A stretch of DNA of 37,996 nt from Clostridia bacterium (GCA_017560225.1 JAFYOJ010000155.1:1-37996), one strand, 5' to 3'; shown: positions 8,816 through 17,973, numbered from the stretch's first letter. Notes: generated by a model not told the origin, from the letters alone. Program-made: numbers and translations.

Positions 8816-10924
8816 ATGTTGAGTCAAGCCTATCATTTTACAGCAGCTAAACCCGTTTGGGCGAAGGATCGCAGTCGGGAAATGAATGTAAATCTTCTTT
8901 TTGCCGGGACACTTCCCAAAATGCCCAAGGCCACCTTGGCCATCACCGCTGCCTGCTCCTACGTGGCTTATTTAAACGGGGCCTTTCTGTGCGCCGGCCC
9001 TGCCCGCACCGCCCACGGTTTCTTCCGTGTAGATGAGATTTCCCTGGACGGCCATCTTACCAAGGACAATAATGTACTGGAAATTAAGAGCTTAGGGGCC
9101 TATTTGGATTCCTATCAGCATCTCCGTCAGCCCTCTTTTCTGTGCGCGGAAGTGGTTTCGGCGGGGAACGTGGTGCTTCGGACGGATGTGGCAGGTGAAA
9201 ATATTTTCAAATGCACCCTCATTACAGAGCGGATTCAGAAAACCCATCGTTTCTCTATTCAAAGAACCATTGCGGAGGTGTATGATTACACCCGAGATGC
9301 ACATACACCTGTAGTACTGGAATTGGGCGAGGGTGGGACTTTTATTACCCGAAACATTCCCTATCCGGATTTCTCGGTGGTTCCGGCGAAACACGTATTG
9401 GCCAGCGGCCAAGTGATCCATACGGATAAAGCGCCTACATACGTGGATTTTGTGGCGAATTTGCCACCGGAATTCAAGGCTTTCGACTTTGCGGAGTTTG
9501 AGGCTTGCTCCGTATGGGATGCCCAGAAATTAGAATTCCGTCCCAATCGTTTGGAACGGACCGAATACGACGGCAATCCGCTAACATTTGCAAAGGATTC
9601 CTATGCTTTGTTCGATCTTGGCTGCGAGAAGACCGGTATGATCGGCCTTACGGTAACTTGCCAAGAACCCACTACAATTTATGCTTTGTTTGATGAAATT
9701 CTGCAAGAGGATCCTGCAAATCCGTTGAATTATGTGCGGATGGCCACTACGGCAGTGGTACGTTGGCATTTGCCGGCAGGCACCCACCAGCTTCTTTCTT
9801 ACGAGCCTTATTCTTTCCGCTATTTGCAGCTTTGCGTAGTAGACGGTGCATGCACCGTGGAGAACGTCCATTTGCGCAACTATTCCTTTGGCCCCATTGC
9901 AAGCAAGACCTTCCAAGATCCTGCTTTGCAGAAGATTTATGATGCGGCCATTGAAACTTTCCGGCAGAACGTGGTGGATATTTATATGGACTGTCCTTCC
10001 AGAGAGCGGGCCGGTTGGCTTTGCGACAGCTATTTTACGTCCCGCGTAGAACGGGTGCTTACGGGGAAATCCGAAGTGGAACGAAACTTCCTGGAGAATT
10101 TCTTGCTGCCGGATGGATTTGAAAATTTGCCGGCAGGGATGCTGCCCATGTGCTATCCTGCGAATTTCCGGGATGGAAACTTTATCCCCAACTGGGCGAT
10201 GTGGTACGTACTGGAATTGGAAGAATACCTGGCGCGCACCGGTGATCAAGCCTTGATTGATCTGGCGAAAGACCGCATGTATGCATTGCTGCATTATTTT
10301 AAAGGTTTTGAGAATGAGTACGGTTTATTGGAGAATTTGGAGCGCTGGGTGTTTGTGGAATGGTCCAAGGCCAATGATCTGGTGCAGGATGTCAACTTCC
10401 CCTCCAATTTCTTGTATGCGGCTATGAAGAAAGTCATGGGCCGTTTGTATCAGGACGATGCTTTGCTTCGAGAAGGAGAGGCACTGCTTGAGACGGCACG
10501 GGCGTGGTCCTTGTCGGGAGAGGGCGTGTTCTTCTGCGATAATGCGGTGCGGGAAAATGGAAAATTGGTGCTTTCCGGGGAATGTACGGAAGTGTGCCAG
10601 TATTATGCATTCTACTTCGGCGCCGCTACGCCGGAAGCGAATCCGGAATTGTTCCGCATCTTAACAGAGGATTTCGGTCCCCAAAGAAAGCAGACGGGGG
10701 CGTACCCGGAGATTTATTTCGCCAATGCCTTTATCGGCAACTATTTGCGGTTAGACTTGCTGCAACGGTGGGGCATGAAAGAAAAGTTGATTGAAGAAAT
10801 CAAAGGGTATTTTACCTTTATGGCAGAACGTACCGGCACCCTTTGGGAGCACGACAACATTTCCGCAAGCTGCAATCACGGCTTTGCATCCCATATTATT
10901 TGTTGGTTGACGGAGGCATTGTAA
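8816..10924 (+). CDS. GH78-like (alpha-L-rhamnosidase-type) six-hairpin glycosidase
   Basis: This 702-residue protein lacks a signal peptide, so it is probably cytoplasmic. An N-terminal beta-rich region is followed by a jelly-roll-like part. The (alpha/alpha)6 catalytic domain starts near residue 365 and contains DCPSRERAGW (392-401). That resembles the GH78 DCPxRDE segment that carries the general acid. The segment here is one residue shorter than in classical GH78, so substrate identity is uncertain. Start ATG 8816 is preferred over TTG 8810 because GGAGGG (8801-8806) is then 9 bases away. It sits between the LCP gene and the chromate transporter pair, so it could act on imported rhamnosides or on polymer fragments. 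Neither is shown by the sequence. Confidence 0.75.
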   Translation: MLSQAYHFTAAKPVWAKDRSREMNVNLLFAGTLPKMPKATLAITAACSYVAYLNGAFLCAGPARTAHGFFRVDEISLDGHLTKDNNVLEIKSLGAYLDSYQHLRQPSFLCAEVVSAGNVVLRTDVAGENIFKCTLITERIQKTHRFSIQRTIAEVYDYTRDAHTPVVLELGEGGTFITRNIPYPDFSVVPAKHVLASGQVIHTDKAPTYVDFVANLPPEFKAFDFAEFEACSVWDAQKLEFRPNRLERTEYDGNPLTFAKDSYALFDLGCEKTGMIGLTVTCQEPTTIYALFDEILQEDPANPLNYVRMATTAVVRWHLPAGTHQLLSYEPYSFRYLQLCVVDGACTVENVHLRNYSFGPIASKTFQDPALQKIYDAAIETFRQNVVDIYMDCPSRERAGWLCDSYFTSRVERVLTGKSEVERNFLENFLLPDGFENLPAGMLPMCYPANFRDGNFIPNWAMWYVLELEEYLARTGDQALIDLAKDRMYALLHYFKGFENEYGLLENLERWVFVEWSKANDLVQDVNFPSNFLYAAMKKVMGRLYQDDALLREGEALLETARAWSLSGEGVFFCDNAVRENGKLVLSGECTEVCQYYAFYFGAATPEANPELFRILTEDFGPQRKQTGAYPEIYFANAFIGNYLRLDLLQRWGMKEKLIEEIKGYFTFMAERTGTLWEHDNISASCNHGFASHIICWLTEAL

Positions 10925-10925
10925 A

Positions 10926-11486
10926 ATGCTGGAATTATTTTGGACATTTTTCAAAATTGGCTTGTTTACTTTCGGCGGCGGCTATGCCATGATTGCCCAG
11001 GTGAAAGAAACCATTGTGGAGAAGAAACAATGGATGACGGAAGAAGAAATGGTGCAGATGTTGGCCATTGCAGAATCGACTCCGGGCCCCATTGCCATCA
11101 ATATGGCTACCTACGTGGGTTATAAGCGCCGTGGTATATGGGGGAGTGCTGTGGCTACCTGCGGTGTGGTACTGCCTTCTTTGGTGATTATTTACGTGAT
11201 TTCCTTGTTCTTGGATGCCTTTATGCAGTTCCGGTTGGTTGCGTGGGCTTTCACGGGCATCAAGTGCGCCGTGGCATTCCTGATTTTGCGGGCGGGTTAC
11301 GGATTGTTTAAGAAACTTCCCCGAAAGATCCTGCCGATGAGCATGTTCGTCATCGTGATGGGCATTATGTTGGCTATGGAGTTATTCTCCGTGTCCTTTA
11401 GTTCTGTATTCTTGATTTTGATGGGCGGTTTGATCGGCATTGTGGTGTACGGCATTGTGGGCGCCAAGAAGGAGGGGGTAAAATGA
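10926..11486 (+). CDS. Chromate transporter, first half of a split CHR pair
   Basis: This is a 186-residue membrane protein of the short-chain CHR family (ChrA half). It carries the signature FKIGLFTFGGGYAM near the N-terminus and ESTPGPIAINMATYVG. Two such halves usually form a heteromer that moves chromate or a related oxyanion. GGAGG (10912-10916) is well spaced from the ATG. The stop overlaps the next gene's start by ATGA, which should help 1:1 synthesis. In anaerobic gut-type Firmicutes the real substrate is unknown; chromate is a family label. Confidence 0.9.
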   Translation: MLELFWTFFKIGLFTFGGGYAMIAQVKETIVEKKQWMTEEEMVQMLAIAESTPGPIAINMATYVGYKRRGIWGSAVATCGVVLPSLVIIYVISLFLDAFMQFRLVAWAFTGIKCAVAFLILRAGYGLFKKLPRKILPMSMFVIVMGIMLAMELFSVSFSSVFLILMGGLIGIVVYGIVGAKKEGVK

Positions 11487-12058
11487 TTTATTTAACCCTT
11501 TTCTTAGAGTTCTTTAAAATGGGCCTTTTCACCTTCGGCGGCGGCTACGCCATGATTCCTTTGATTGAGGAAACGGTGCTGCGATACGGTTGGCTAACAG
11601 AAGCTCGCTTCTCTGAAATGCTGGGCGTCTGCGAATCTACACCGGGCCCGGTGGCGGTCAACATGGCGACGTATATCGGCGCTGTGCAAGGCGGTTTTTT
11701 AGGTAGTCTTGTGGCAACGCTGGGCGTTGTGTTGCCGTCTTTCATTATTATTGTGCTGATTGCGGCCATTTTGAAAAATTTCACGGATCATCCTATCTTC
11801 AAGGGCTTTGTTCGGGGTGTGCAACCGGTGGTGATTGGACTGATTTTGTCTACCGGTGTGATTTTGTTTGCCAAAGCACTGGGCTACGTGAGCCTGACGG
11901 AGTTTAAGGCTGACTGGATTTCTGTGATTATTTTTGCGCTCTTGATTGGTATTTATTGGCTGGCACTGAAAGTGTTTAAGAAAAAGTTATCTGCGATTCA
12001 GTTGATTTTAATTTCTGCCGGTTTAGGATTGGGTGTTAATTTTTGCTTTTGGGCGTAA
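11483..12058 (+). CDS. Chromate transporter, second half of a split CHR pair
   Basis: This 191-residue paralogue of the preceding gene repeats the same signatures: FKMGLFTFGGGYAMIPL, CESTPGPVAVNMATYIG and a VVLPSFIIIVLI membrane segment. It overlaps the partner by four bases. Together they replace the single two-domain ChrA found in many proteobacteria. The C-terminus ends in a hydrophobic helix. The stop is followed at once by the repeat-rich intergenic region at 12059-12261. Confidence 0.9.
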   Translation: MIYLTLFLEFFKMGLFTFGGGYAMIPLIEETVLRYGWLTEARFSEMLGVCESTPGPVAVNMATYIGAVQGGFLGSLVATLGVVLPSFIIIVLIAAILKNFTDHPIFKGFVRGVQPVVIGLILSTGVILFAKALGYVSLTEFKADWISVIIFALLIGIYWLALKVFKKKLSAIQLILISAGLGLGVNFCFWA

Positions 12059-12152
12059 ACCCTTGATTTTTTGGGTTAAAACCCAAGAAATTCGTGTTTT
12101 CACCCAAACGTTGGGCGAAAATCGTCAAAAAAGTCATTTTTCACCCAAACGC
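12046..12152 (+). repeat. Cluster of short direct and inverted TTGGG/CCCAA repeats
   Basis: Two near-tandem copies of about 21 bases start at 12046 (TTTTGGGCGTAAACCC) and 12069 (TTTTGGGTTAAAACCC). The second forms a hairpin, TTGGGTT (12071-12077) with AACCCAA (12080-12086). A further inverted repeat pairs 12097-12107 with 12111-12121, 11 bp with one mismatch. Its left arm TTTTCACCCAA recurs at 12138-12148, so 12111-12121 has two possible partners. The function is unknown; a regulatory or mutually exclusive RNA structure is possible. Confidence 0.5.
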
Positions 12153-12205
12153 CTAACCGCAGGCACTTTCCGGTCATACTTTCGGACAATCTTGCATACT
12201 TTTTG

Positions 12206-12235
12206 AATCAGGCAGTACGTAGCGACTGCCTGATT
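12206..12235 (+). terminator. Hairpin before the P-type ATPase gene, possible terminator
   Basis: A perfect 11-bp inverted repeat pairs AATCAGGCAGT (12206-12216) with ACTGCCTGATT (12225-12235) around an 8-base loop. It is followed by only two more Ts. It is about 150 bases after the chrA pair and 26 bases before the ATPase start. It may end the upstream transcript weakly or act as a leader structure of the ATPase gene. Confidence 0.45.
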
Positions 12236-12261
12236 TTGACTAAACAGGGAGTGCATGCAAG

Positions 12262-14745
12262 ATGGAAGGACTCAGTTCCAAAGAAGCCGCCGGAAGACTG
12301 GCACAATATGGCAAGAATATCATCAAAAGAGGCAAGAAACGCCCGGTGGTCTTATTATTCTTAAAACAATTTGCCGACGTAATGACTTTAATCTTGCTGG
12401 CCTGTACCGGCGTGTCCATTTTTATGGGGGATGAAATCGAGGCCTTCGTGATGGTGGGCATTGTCCTTGCTAATGGCATATTAGGCTTCGTTCAGGAATT
12501 TCGCACAGAGAAAACCATAGAGGCCCTTGCTACGATGTCTGCGCCCAAAGCCCACGTGCTTCGGGACGGGCAGGTGCAGGAAATCCCGGCAGAACGGGTA
12601 GTCCCCGGGGATTATGTGTGTGTCAAAGCAGGAGACATTTTACCTGCCGACGGAATCTTAAAGAAAGCCACGGACTTCCGGGCGGACGAATCTATGCTCA
12701 CCGGCGAATCGGAGCCGGTTTCAAAAGCCACAGGCGAAGTATACGGAGGCACGCAGGTGGTGGGTGGCAACGCCGTGGTGGAAATTACAGCCACGGGAAT
12801 GCAGACGGAAATGGGTAAAATATCCGCACTTCTTTCCAGCGTTTCCCAGGAAGAAACCCCCTTACAGAAAAGACTTTCCAAATTAGGTAAATATATTGTA
12901 CTGGCCTGCCTGGCGGTTTGTTTCATTGTTACCCTTTCCGGCATTCTGAAAGGCGAACCGGTGCTGGATATGTTGCTGTCCGGCATTTCTCTTGCTGTAG
13001 CGGCCGTTCCGGAGGGCCTAACGGCCATTGTCACCATTTCTCTTGCCTTAGGCGTGCAGCGTTTATGTCAGCAAGGGGCTTTGGTGCGCAAACTCAGCGC
13101 TGTGGAAACGCTGGGGGGCACTACGGTGATTTGCTCCGACAAAACGGGCACATTGACCCAAAATAAAATGACTTTGCGGAAAGTGGTGCTGCCCGGGGAG
13201 ATTCTGCCGGCGCGTACGGCGGGGGAGCGGGGTAAAATGGTTTTAATTGGCACCGCCTGCAACAATGAAAGCGACGCCACGGAGCGCGCCATTGCGCAAA
13301 TTGGTACATATTTACAGGAACAAACGCCCCTTTTTACGCGTCTGTATGAATTTCCTTTTAACTCTAATCGAAAATGTATGTCCGTGGTGGTGAGAACCCC
13401 TCAAGGAGAGCACTTGCTTTTGCTCAAAGGCGGTGCGGACATTGTGGTAAAGAAATGTGTGGAGAATTCCCTGTATGCCCCTAAATTGTCTGCCTGTTAT
13501 AACCGTATGGCAGGAGAGGCCCTGCGGGTGATTGGCTGTGGTTGGCGGAAGCTCACTGCCCAAGAGGCACAAAGAATTACAGCAGCCAAAGCCGGGAGTC
13601 TGCGCCCGGAGGACTTTGAACGGGATCTTTCTTTTGCCGGTTTTTACGGCCTTGCAGATCCGCCAAGGCCGGAGGCGAAAGAGGCCATTGAACAATGCCG
13701 GCAGGCAGGAATCCGCACGGTGATGATTACCGGCGATCACAAGAAAACGGCCGCTGCTATTGCGGCGGAATTGGGTATTTCGGGGAACGGCCGTCGTGTG
13801 CTTACCGGAGAGGAAATGGAAAAGATGGATGAAGCACAGCTTACGGAAGCTGTTTCTCGCGTTTCTGTATTTGCGCGGGTGAAGCCGATCCATAAATTGC
13901 GCATTGTGCAGGCTTTTAAGCGGTTAGGGCACGTGGTGGCTATGACGGGAGACGGCGTGAATGATGCGCCGGCGGTGAAAGAGGCCGATATTGGGATTTG
14001 TATGGGTAGTACCGGCAGCGACGTCACCCGGGAAGCGGCAGCGATGGTATTGGTGGACGACCGGTTTGTGACCATTGCAGAAGCGGTGCGACAAGGAAGA
14101 GCCATTTTCGATAATATCCGGAAATTTATTCGCTATATGCTTGCTTGTAATTTAGGCGAAGTGATTACGATGTTTATCGGCGTGCTGGCGGGACTTCCGC
14201 TGCCTTTATTTCCCATACAAATCTTATGGGTGAATTTGGTGACGGACGGTTTGCCGGGCATTGCGTTGGGATTGGATCCGCCGGATGAGGACGTGATGCG
14301 GCGTCCTCCTATTCAACCGGAAGCGGGGATTTTCACCAAGAAAATTGTCTTTCAAATTATATTTCGCGGCATTTTGACGGGATTGTGTACATTGGGTGCG
14401 TTTGTGAGCATTCTGGCGATTTCCGGGGATGAGGATGCGGGTCGGACGGCGGCGTTTCTGACGCTGGTAATGATTCAGTTGGTGCATGCCTTCGAGTGTC
14501 GGTCCTATGATAAGTCTTTATTTGAGATGGATTTGCGGGAAAATAGTTTATTGGTGATTTCTGTGGGAATTTCTCTTTTGATGATGGCAGCGGTCATTTA
14601 TTTGCCGCCACTGCAAAGCATTTTCCGGACAGTACCCCTCTCCCTTTCTCACTTGCCGATTGTCTTTGGTTTTACGCTGGTTGGGCCTTTGGCGGGCGCT
14701 GTGACGCTAAGTGGGGCGAAAGGACAATCCGGTGTGCGTGGGTGA
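12262..14745 (+). CDS. Cation-translocating P-type ATPase (P2, Ca2+-type)
   Basis: This 827-residue pump should export Ca2+ (or another cation) from the cytoplasm using ATP. It has the short cation-ATPase N-terminal domain, the actuator loop TGES (147-150), and the transmembrane metal-site motif PEGL (250-253) typical of P2A Ca2+-ATPases. It also has the phosphorylation motif DKTGT (Asp293) and the hinge TGDGVNDAPAVKEADIGI. C-terminal membrane helices include ILWVNLVTDGLPGIALGLD. The start has GGGAG (12247-12251) 10 bases upstream. The length is close to other bacterial SERCA-like pumps. Ion specificity is inferred from family motifs only. Confidence 0.93.
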   Translation: MEGLSSKEAAGRLAQYGKNIIKRGKKRPVVLLFLKQFADVMTLILLACTGVSIFMGDEIEAFVMVGIVLANGILGFVQEFRTEKTIEALATMSAPKAHVLRDGQVQEIPAERVVPGDYVCVKAGDILPADGILKKATDFRADESMLTGESEPVSKATGEVYGGTQVVGGNAVVEITATGMQTEMGKISALLSSVSQEETPLQKRLSKLGKYIVLACLAVCFIVTLSGILKGEPVLDMLLSGISLAVAAVPEGLTAIVTISLALGVQRLCQQGALVRKLSAVETLGGTTVICSDKTGTLTQNKMTLRKVVLPGEILPARTAGERGKMVLIGTACNNESDATERAIAQIGTYLQEQTPLFTRLYEFPFNSNRKCMSVVVRTPQGEHLLLLKGGADIVVKKCVENSLYAPKLSACYNRMAGEALRVIGCGWRKLTAQEAQRITAAKAGSLRPEDFERDLSFAGFYGLADPPRPEAKEAIEQCRQAGIRTVMITGDHKKTAAAIAAELGISGNGRRVLTGEEMEKMDEAQLTEAVSRVSVFARVKPIHKLRIVQAFKRLGHVVAMTGDGVNDAPAVKEADIGICMGSTGSDVTREAAAMVLVDDRFVTIAEAVRQGRAIFDNIRKFIRYMLACNLGEVITMFIGVLAGLPLPLFPIQILWVNLVTDGLPGIALGLDPPDEDVMRRPPIQPEAGIFTKKIVFQIIFRGILTGLCTLGAFVSILAISGDEDAGRTAAFLTLVMIQLVHAFECRSYDKSLFEMDLRENSLLVISVGISLLMMAAVIYLPPLQSIFRTVPLSLSHLPIVFGFTLVGPLAGAVTLSGAKGQSGVRG

Positions 14746-14778
14746 ATTTACCAGCCCGAAAGGTCTTCCTTTTTCGGT

Positions 14779-14826
14779 TTGAATGTGTTATGCTTCTACT
14801 CGTCTGCAGACAGATTGAATGTGATA
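14779..14826 (+). promoter_or_regulatory. Candidate extended -10 promoter and direct repeat before the C39-like gene
   Basis: TGT followed by TATGCT (14789-14794) is a possible extended -10. The -35 17 bases upstream is poor. The 9-base word TTGAATGTG followed by a TA-rich pair occurs at 14779 and again at 14815, 36 bases apart. This is weak evidence for a promoter with a repeated operator-like word. Confidence 0.3.
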
Positions 14827-14843
14827 GAGGAGTGAGAAAGAAC

Positions 14844-15872
14844 ATGAAACTGAGAAGGAAAATAGTAGCCGGTTGCGCATTAGCTTGCTTAATGGTTTGT
14901 ATTTCCGTACCCCGTTTTCATGCTGCAACCCAATCATCTGGAGCAGGTATTGTAACTACACAAAGTACCGGACTGAACGTTCGGCAGGAGGCAACCAGTA
15001 CGAGCAATCGTTTGGCGGTGCTCCCCAAGGGGTCTTACGTGACCATTTTAGAAAAGCGGGGAGATTGGTGGTACGTAGAATACGGGAAGGGAAAATACGG
15101 ATACTGCGCAGCTCAATATATTACAAAAGATATGAATAGTCTTGCCGGGTTTGTCAATACACAGCAGACAGGTTTGAATGTACGAAAGGGTCCGGGCACC
15201 CGGTACGGCGTAGAAGCATTGTTGGAGAAAGGTACGATTTTCGTATTGCTGTCCCAGGAGAACGGTTGGTCGCGGATTTTGTACAATGGGGTGAAAGTGG
15301 GTTACGTAAGCAGTACATACGTAGCGCCGGTGACACCGCAGACGCAGCAACCGCAAACGCCGACAGTTACTCCAAAGCCTAACACGCAATATGCAGCGGT
15401 TGCATTGAATATTCCGTCTTTCAAGCAAATTGACAGCAGATGGAGAAATTATCCGATTGGAACACAAGGGGGCACCATTGGTTCCATTGGATGCACGCTG
15501 ACCGGTATTTCTATGATGGAGTCTTACCGTACCGGCGGAGTGATTACGCCCGATGTGCAGGCGTCTAAGATGAGCTTCACCGCAGGTGGCGCATTGTACT
15601 GGCCGTCAAACTATGTAAAGACGTCGGTTTTGGATCGGACAAGCTGTATGCAGCAGGCGTACGAAATACTGCAATCTGGCCGGCCGGTATTGATTGGCGG
15701 GAAAACGTATAAAGGCACCAATCACTGGATTGTAATTACAGGTTATACCGGAAGCAGCGGCACGTTGTCGCCTTGGAATTTCACCATCAACGATCCGGGA
15801 TCGGATAAGACGAATTTAGGGGCGTATTTTGATAGTTGTTCTTGGATTCACAGTTTGGTGTATTATAAGTAA
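14844..15872 (+). CDS. Secreted SH3-domain protein with C39-like peptidase domain
   Basis: The 342-residue exported protein has a signal peptide (about 1-27, ending near HAA). Two bacterial SH3 domains follow (about 35-95 and 101-160), each with the GLNVR signature. A Pro/Gln/Thr linker (about 161-182) leads to a C39-like papain-fold domain (about 185-342). Likely catalytic residues are Cys217 in GSIGCTLTG, His294 in TNHWIVITGY and Asp317 in INDPGS. It probably acts at the cell wall, with the SH3 domains binding peptidoglycan. I start it at ATG 14844, not at the in-frame upstream codon near 14742: the upstream extension would bury the signal peptide, and AGAGGAG (14826-14832) fits 14844. A strong terminator follows, so it appears to be transcribed alone. 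Confidence 0.88.
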   Translation: MKLRRKIVAGCALACLMVCISVPRFHAATQSSGAGIVTTQSTGLNVRQEATSTSNRLAVLPKGSYVTILEKRGDWWYVEYGKGKYGYCAAQYITKDMNSLAGFVNTQQTGLNVRKGPGTRYGVEALLEKGTIFVLLSQENGWSRILYNGVKVGYVSSTYVAPVTPQTQQPQTPTVTPKPNTQYAAVALNIPSFKQIDSRWRNYPIGTQGGTIGSIGCTLTGISMMESYRTGGVITPDVQASKMSFTAGGALYWPSNYVKTSVLDRTSCMQQAYEILQSGRPVLIGGKTYKGTNHWIVITGYTGSSGTLSPWNFTINDPGSDKTNLGAYFDSCSWIHSLVYYK

Positions 15873-15880
15873 TGGATAAG

Positions 15881-15914
15881 AAAAGGGGTTGTCATACAAT
15901 GAGGCCCCTTTTTT
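15881..15914 (+). terminator. Intrinsic terminator after the C39-like gene
   Basis: AAAAGGGG (15881-15888) pairs with CCCCTTTT (15905-15912). An inner TTGT/ACAA helix extends the stem, and a run of six Ts completes it at 15909-15914. It lies eight bases after the stop codon. Confidence 0.88.
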
Positions 15915-15933
15915 ACTATTCTGTGAATAAATT

Positions 15934-15962
15934 TTGACAGCAAAAGTTTAATGTGATAAAAT
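15934..15962 (+). promoter_or_regulatory. Sigma-A promoter of the CapD/FlaA1-like gene
   Basis: A perfect TTGACA (15934-15939), a 17-base spacer and TAAAAT (15957-15962) form a near-consensus housekeeping promoter right after the terminator. Transcription should start near 15969, which leaves a short leader before the gene. Confidence 0.85.
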
Positions 15963-15995
15963 AAAAATGTATGTAATGTGACAAAGAATTGTGAG

Positions 15996-17894
15996 ATGAG
16001 TTATTTGTTCTCAAAAGCAAAGTTAAAGAGAGTTCTTCTGCTGGCGACTGACATTCTTGGTTTGGTTGCGGGCTATATACTTGGACAGTTTGTGGTCAAT
16101 GGCACACAAGCCATGACACTTATTTTTCTGCCGCAGAATTTACTGTTTTTAATACTGGGGCTGTGTATCTATTTGGTCTGCTTTATTTTGCTGGATCTGT
16201 ATACAATTATCCTGCGACGGATTTGCTTTGAAGATATGTTTAAGTGTGCTATGGCCAATGTGGGCGCGGCTTTGTTGCTTGTGGCAGCAGATGGCGTATT
16301 TCGCACTTTCTGGCAGTGGCGTTTCTCTGTTCGCGTGTTGTTGATTATGATTGCCATGGAATTTGTGGGGACGATCGGTGTTCGAGCGATCCCCAGAACG
16401 TATGCTATGTTCAAGGAACTGTGGGCGGCTTATCGTTACGGTACCGGCAAGACAAGGATTATGATTTACGGCGCCGGCAATGCGGGAATTTCCTTAATGA
16501 AAGATATGTCCAGAAATCCGCAGAAAGGATATGAAGTCGTCGGATTTATTGATGATGATCCTGCTAAGGTAGGCGGGAAGATTAACAATATTCGTGTTTA
16601 CGCATCCGGGGAAGAAGAGCTTGTCAAGGCGGCAAGTAAGTTAAGGGCAGACATGATTATCTTTGCCATTCCTTCTGCTTCCGCTGAGACAAGACGCACG
16701 GCTATTCTTCGATGCAGAGCGACCAATTGTACGGTGAAGACATTGCCTGCGCTTTATGATATGGTCCTTTCCGGGGAAGTGTCTTTTGGACAGGTTCGGG
16801 ATGTGGATATTAACGATATTTTACAGCGAGACGAGAACTGCTTGGATATTGAGAAGATTAGCTCGTATTTGACCGGAGAGACTGTGTTGGTAACCGGTGC
16901 CGGCGGATCGATTGGTTCGGAAATCTGTCGCCAAATTCTTCGTTTCTCGCCGAGGAAACTGGTTTTGTTTGATATTTACGAAAATGCGGTCTATGATTTA
17001 GTCCACGATTTAAAGAGAGAATATGGTTTGACGATTCCGGTGGATACCTATATTGGTTCTGTTCGGGATTATGCTCGTTTGGATAAAGTGTTTAACAAAG
17101 AAAAGCCCGGCGTGGTATTCCATGCGGCAGCCCACAAACATGTGCCGCTCATGGAGGATAGCCCGGGAGAGGCAGTCAAGAATAATGTGTTTGGCACCTA
17201 TAATGTGGTCCGTGCTTGTGATTGTCATCAGGTAAAGAGCTTTGTGTTGATTTCTACGGATAAAGCAGTGAATCCCACCAATGTAATGGGCACCACGAAA
17301 CGGATGGCAGAAATGATCGTCCAAGCTTTTTCCACCCAAAGTAAGACGAAGTATGTGGCAGTACGTTTTGGTAACGTATTGGGCAGCAACGGCAGTGTTG
17401 TGCCTTTGTTCAAAAAACAGATTGCTCAAATGGGTCCTGTTACCGTGACCCATCCGGAAGTGACCCGTTTCTTTATGACCATTCCGGAGGCTTCCCGGTT
17501 GGTGATTCAGGCCGGCGCTATGGCTAAAGGCGGCGAAATCTTTATATTAGATATGGGCGAGCCGGTCAAGATTGCGGATTTGGCCCGCAATATGATTCGC
17601 TTGTCCGGATACACACCGGATGTGGATATTAAGATTGAGTACGTGGGCCTGCGTCCCGGTGAGAAGCTCTATGAAGAGCTGCTTCAAAGTGTGGAAGAAA
17701 CTACAAAGACGGAGCATGATGGTATTTTGGTGGCGCAGCCTTTTGCCCTTGAGTGGGCGCAAGTGGAGCGCATGCTGCAAGATTTTGGCGCTGTATTAAA
17801 TACAGGAAATGATGCTTTGGTTGTGGAGAAATTAAAGGAATACGTACCTACGTACTGTCCGGATCAGCAATTTAAACGGAAAGAATATTGCTAA
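15996..17894 (+). CDS. Membrane nucleotide-sugar 4,6-dehydratase (CapD/PglF/FlaA1 family)
   Basis: This 632-residue enzyme probably converts UDP-GlcNAc to a 4-keto-6-deoxy sugar, a first step toward bacillosamine-, FucNAc- or QuiNAc-type sugars for surface glycans. About four N-terminal membrane segments (to about residue 115) precede a CoA-binding/Rossmann part with YGAGNAG. The SDR domain begins with VTGAGGSIGSEICRQI and contains STDKAVNPTNVMGTTK, where MGxxK replaces the usual YxxxK as in this subfamily, and GLRPGEKLYEEL. ATG 15996 is preferred; GTG 15978 is also in frame but lies close to the predicted transcript start with no binding site. Either start has a weak Shine-Dalgarno. It has its own promoter, apart from the glycan locus at 73-8791. 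Confidence 0.9.
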   Translation: MSYLFSKAKLKRVLLLATDILGLVAGYILGQFVVNGTQAMTLIFLPQNLLFLILGLCIYLVCFILLDLYTIILRRICFEDMFKCAMANVGAALLLVAADGVFRTFWQWRFSVRVLLIMIAMEFVGTIGVRAIPRTYAMFKELWAAYRYGTGKTRIMIYGAGNAGISLMKDMSRNPQKGYEVVGFIDDDPAKVGGKINNIRVYASGEEELVKAASKLRADMIIFAIPSASAETRRTAILRCRATNCTVKTLPALYDMVLSGEVSFGQVRDVDINDILQRDENCLDIEKISSYLTGETVLVTGAGGSIGSEICRQILRFSPRKLVLFDIYENAVYDLVHDLKREYGLTIPVDTYIGSVRDYARLDKVFNKEKPGVVFHAAAHKHVPLMEDSPGEAVKNNVFGTYNVVRACDCHQVKSFVLISTDKAVNPTNVMGTTKRMAEMIVQAFSTQSKTKYVAVRFGNVLGSNGSVVPLFKKQIAQMGPVTVTHPEVTRFFMTIPEASRLVIQAGAMAKGGEIFILDMGEPVKIADLARNMIRLSGYTPDVDIKIEYVGLRPGEKLYEELLQSVEETTKTEHDGILVAQPFALEWAQVERMLQDFGAVLNTGNDALVVEKLKEYVPTYCPDQQFKRKEYC

Positions 17895-17973
17895 TTTTGT
17901 TTGCGTTTTGTTCACAGTCAACCCACGAGAATGCCACGGTTTATTTATAGAATGTACACGCGGAGGTATTGCT

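Noticed and set aside
9581-10294. 237-codon minus-strand open frame opposite the GH78-like gene
   Set aside because: It is fully contained in a convincing + strand gene and shows no recognisable domain.
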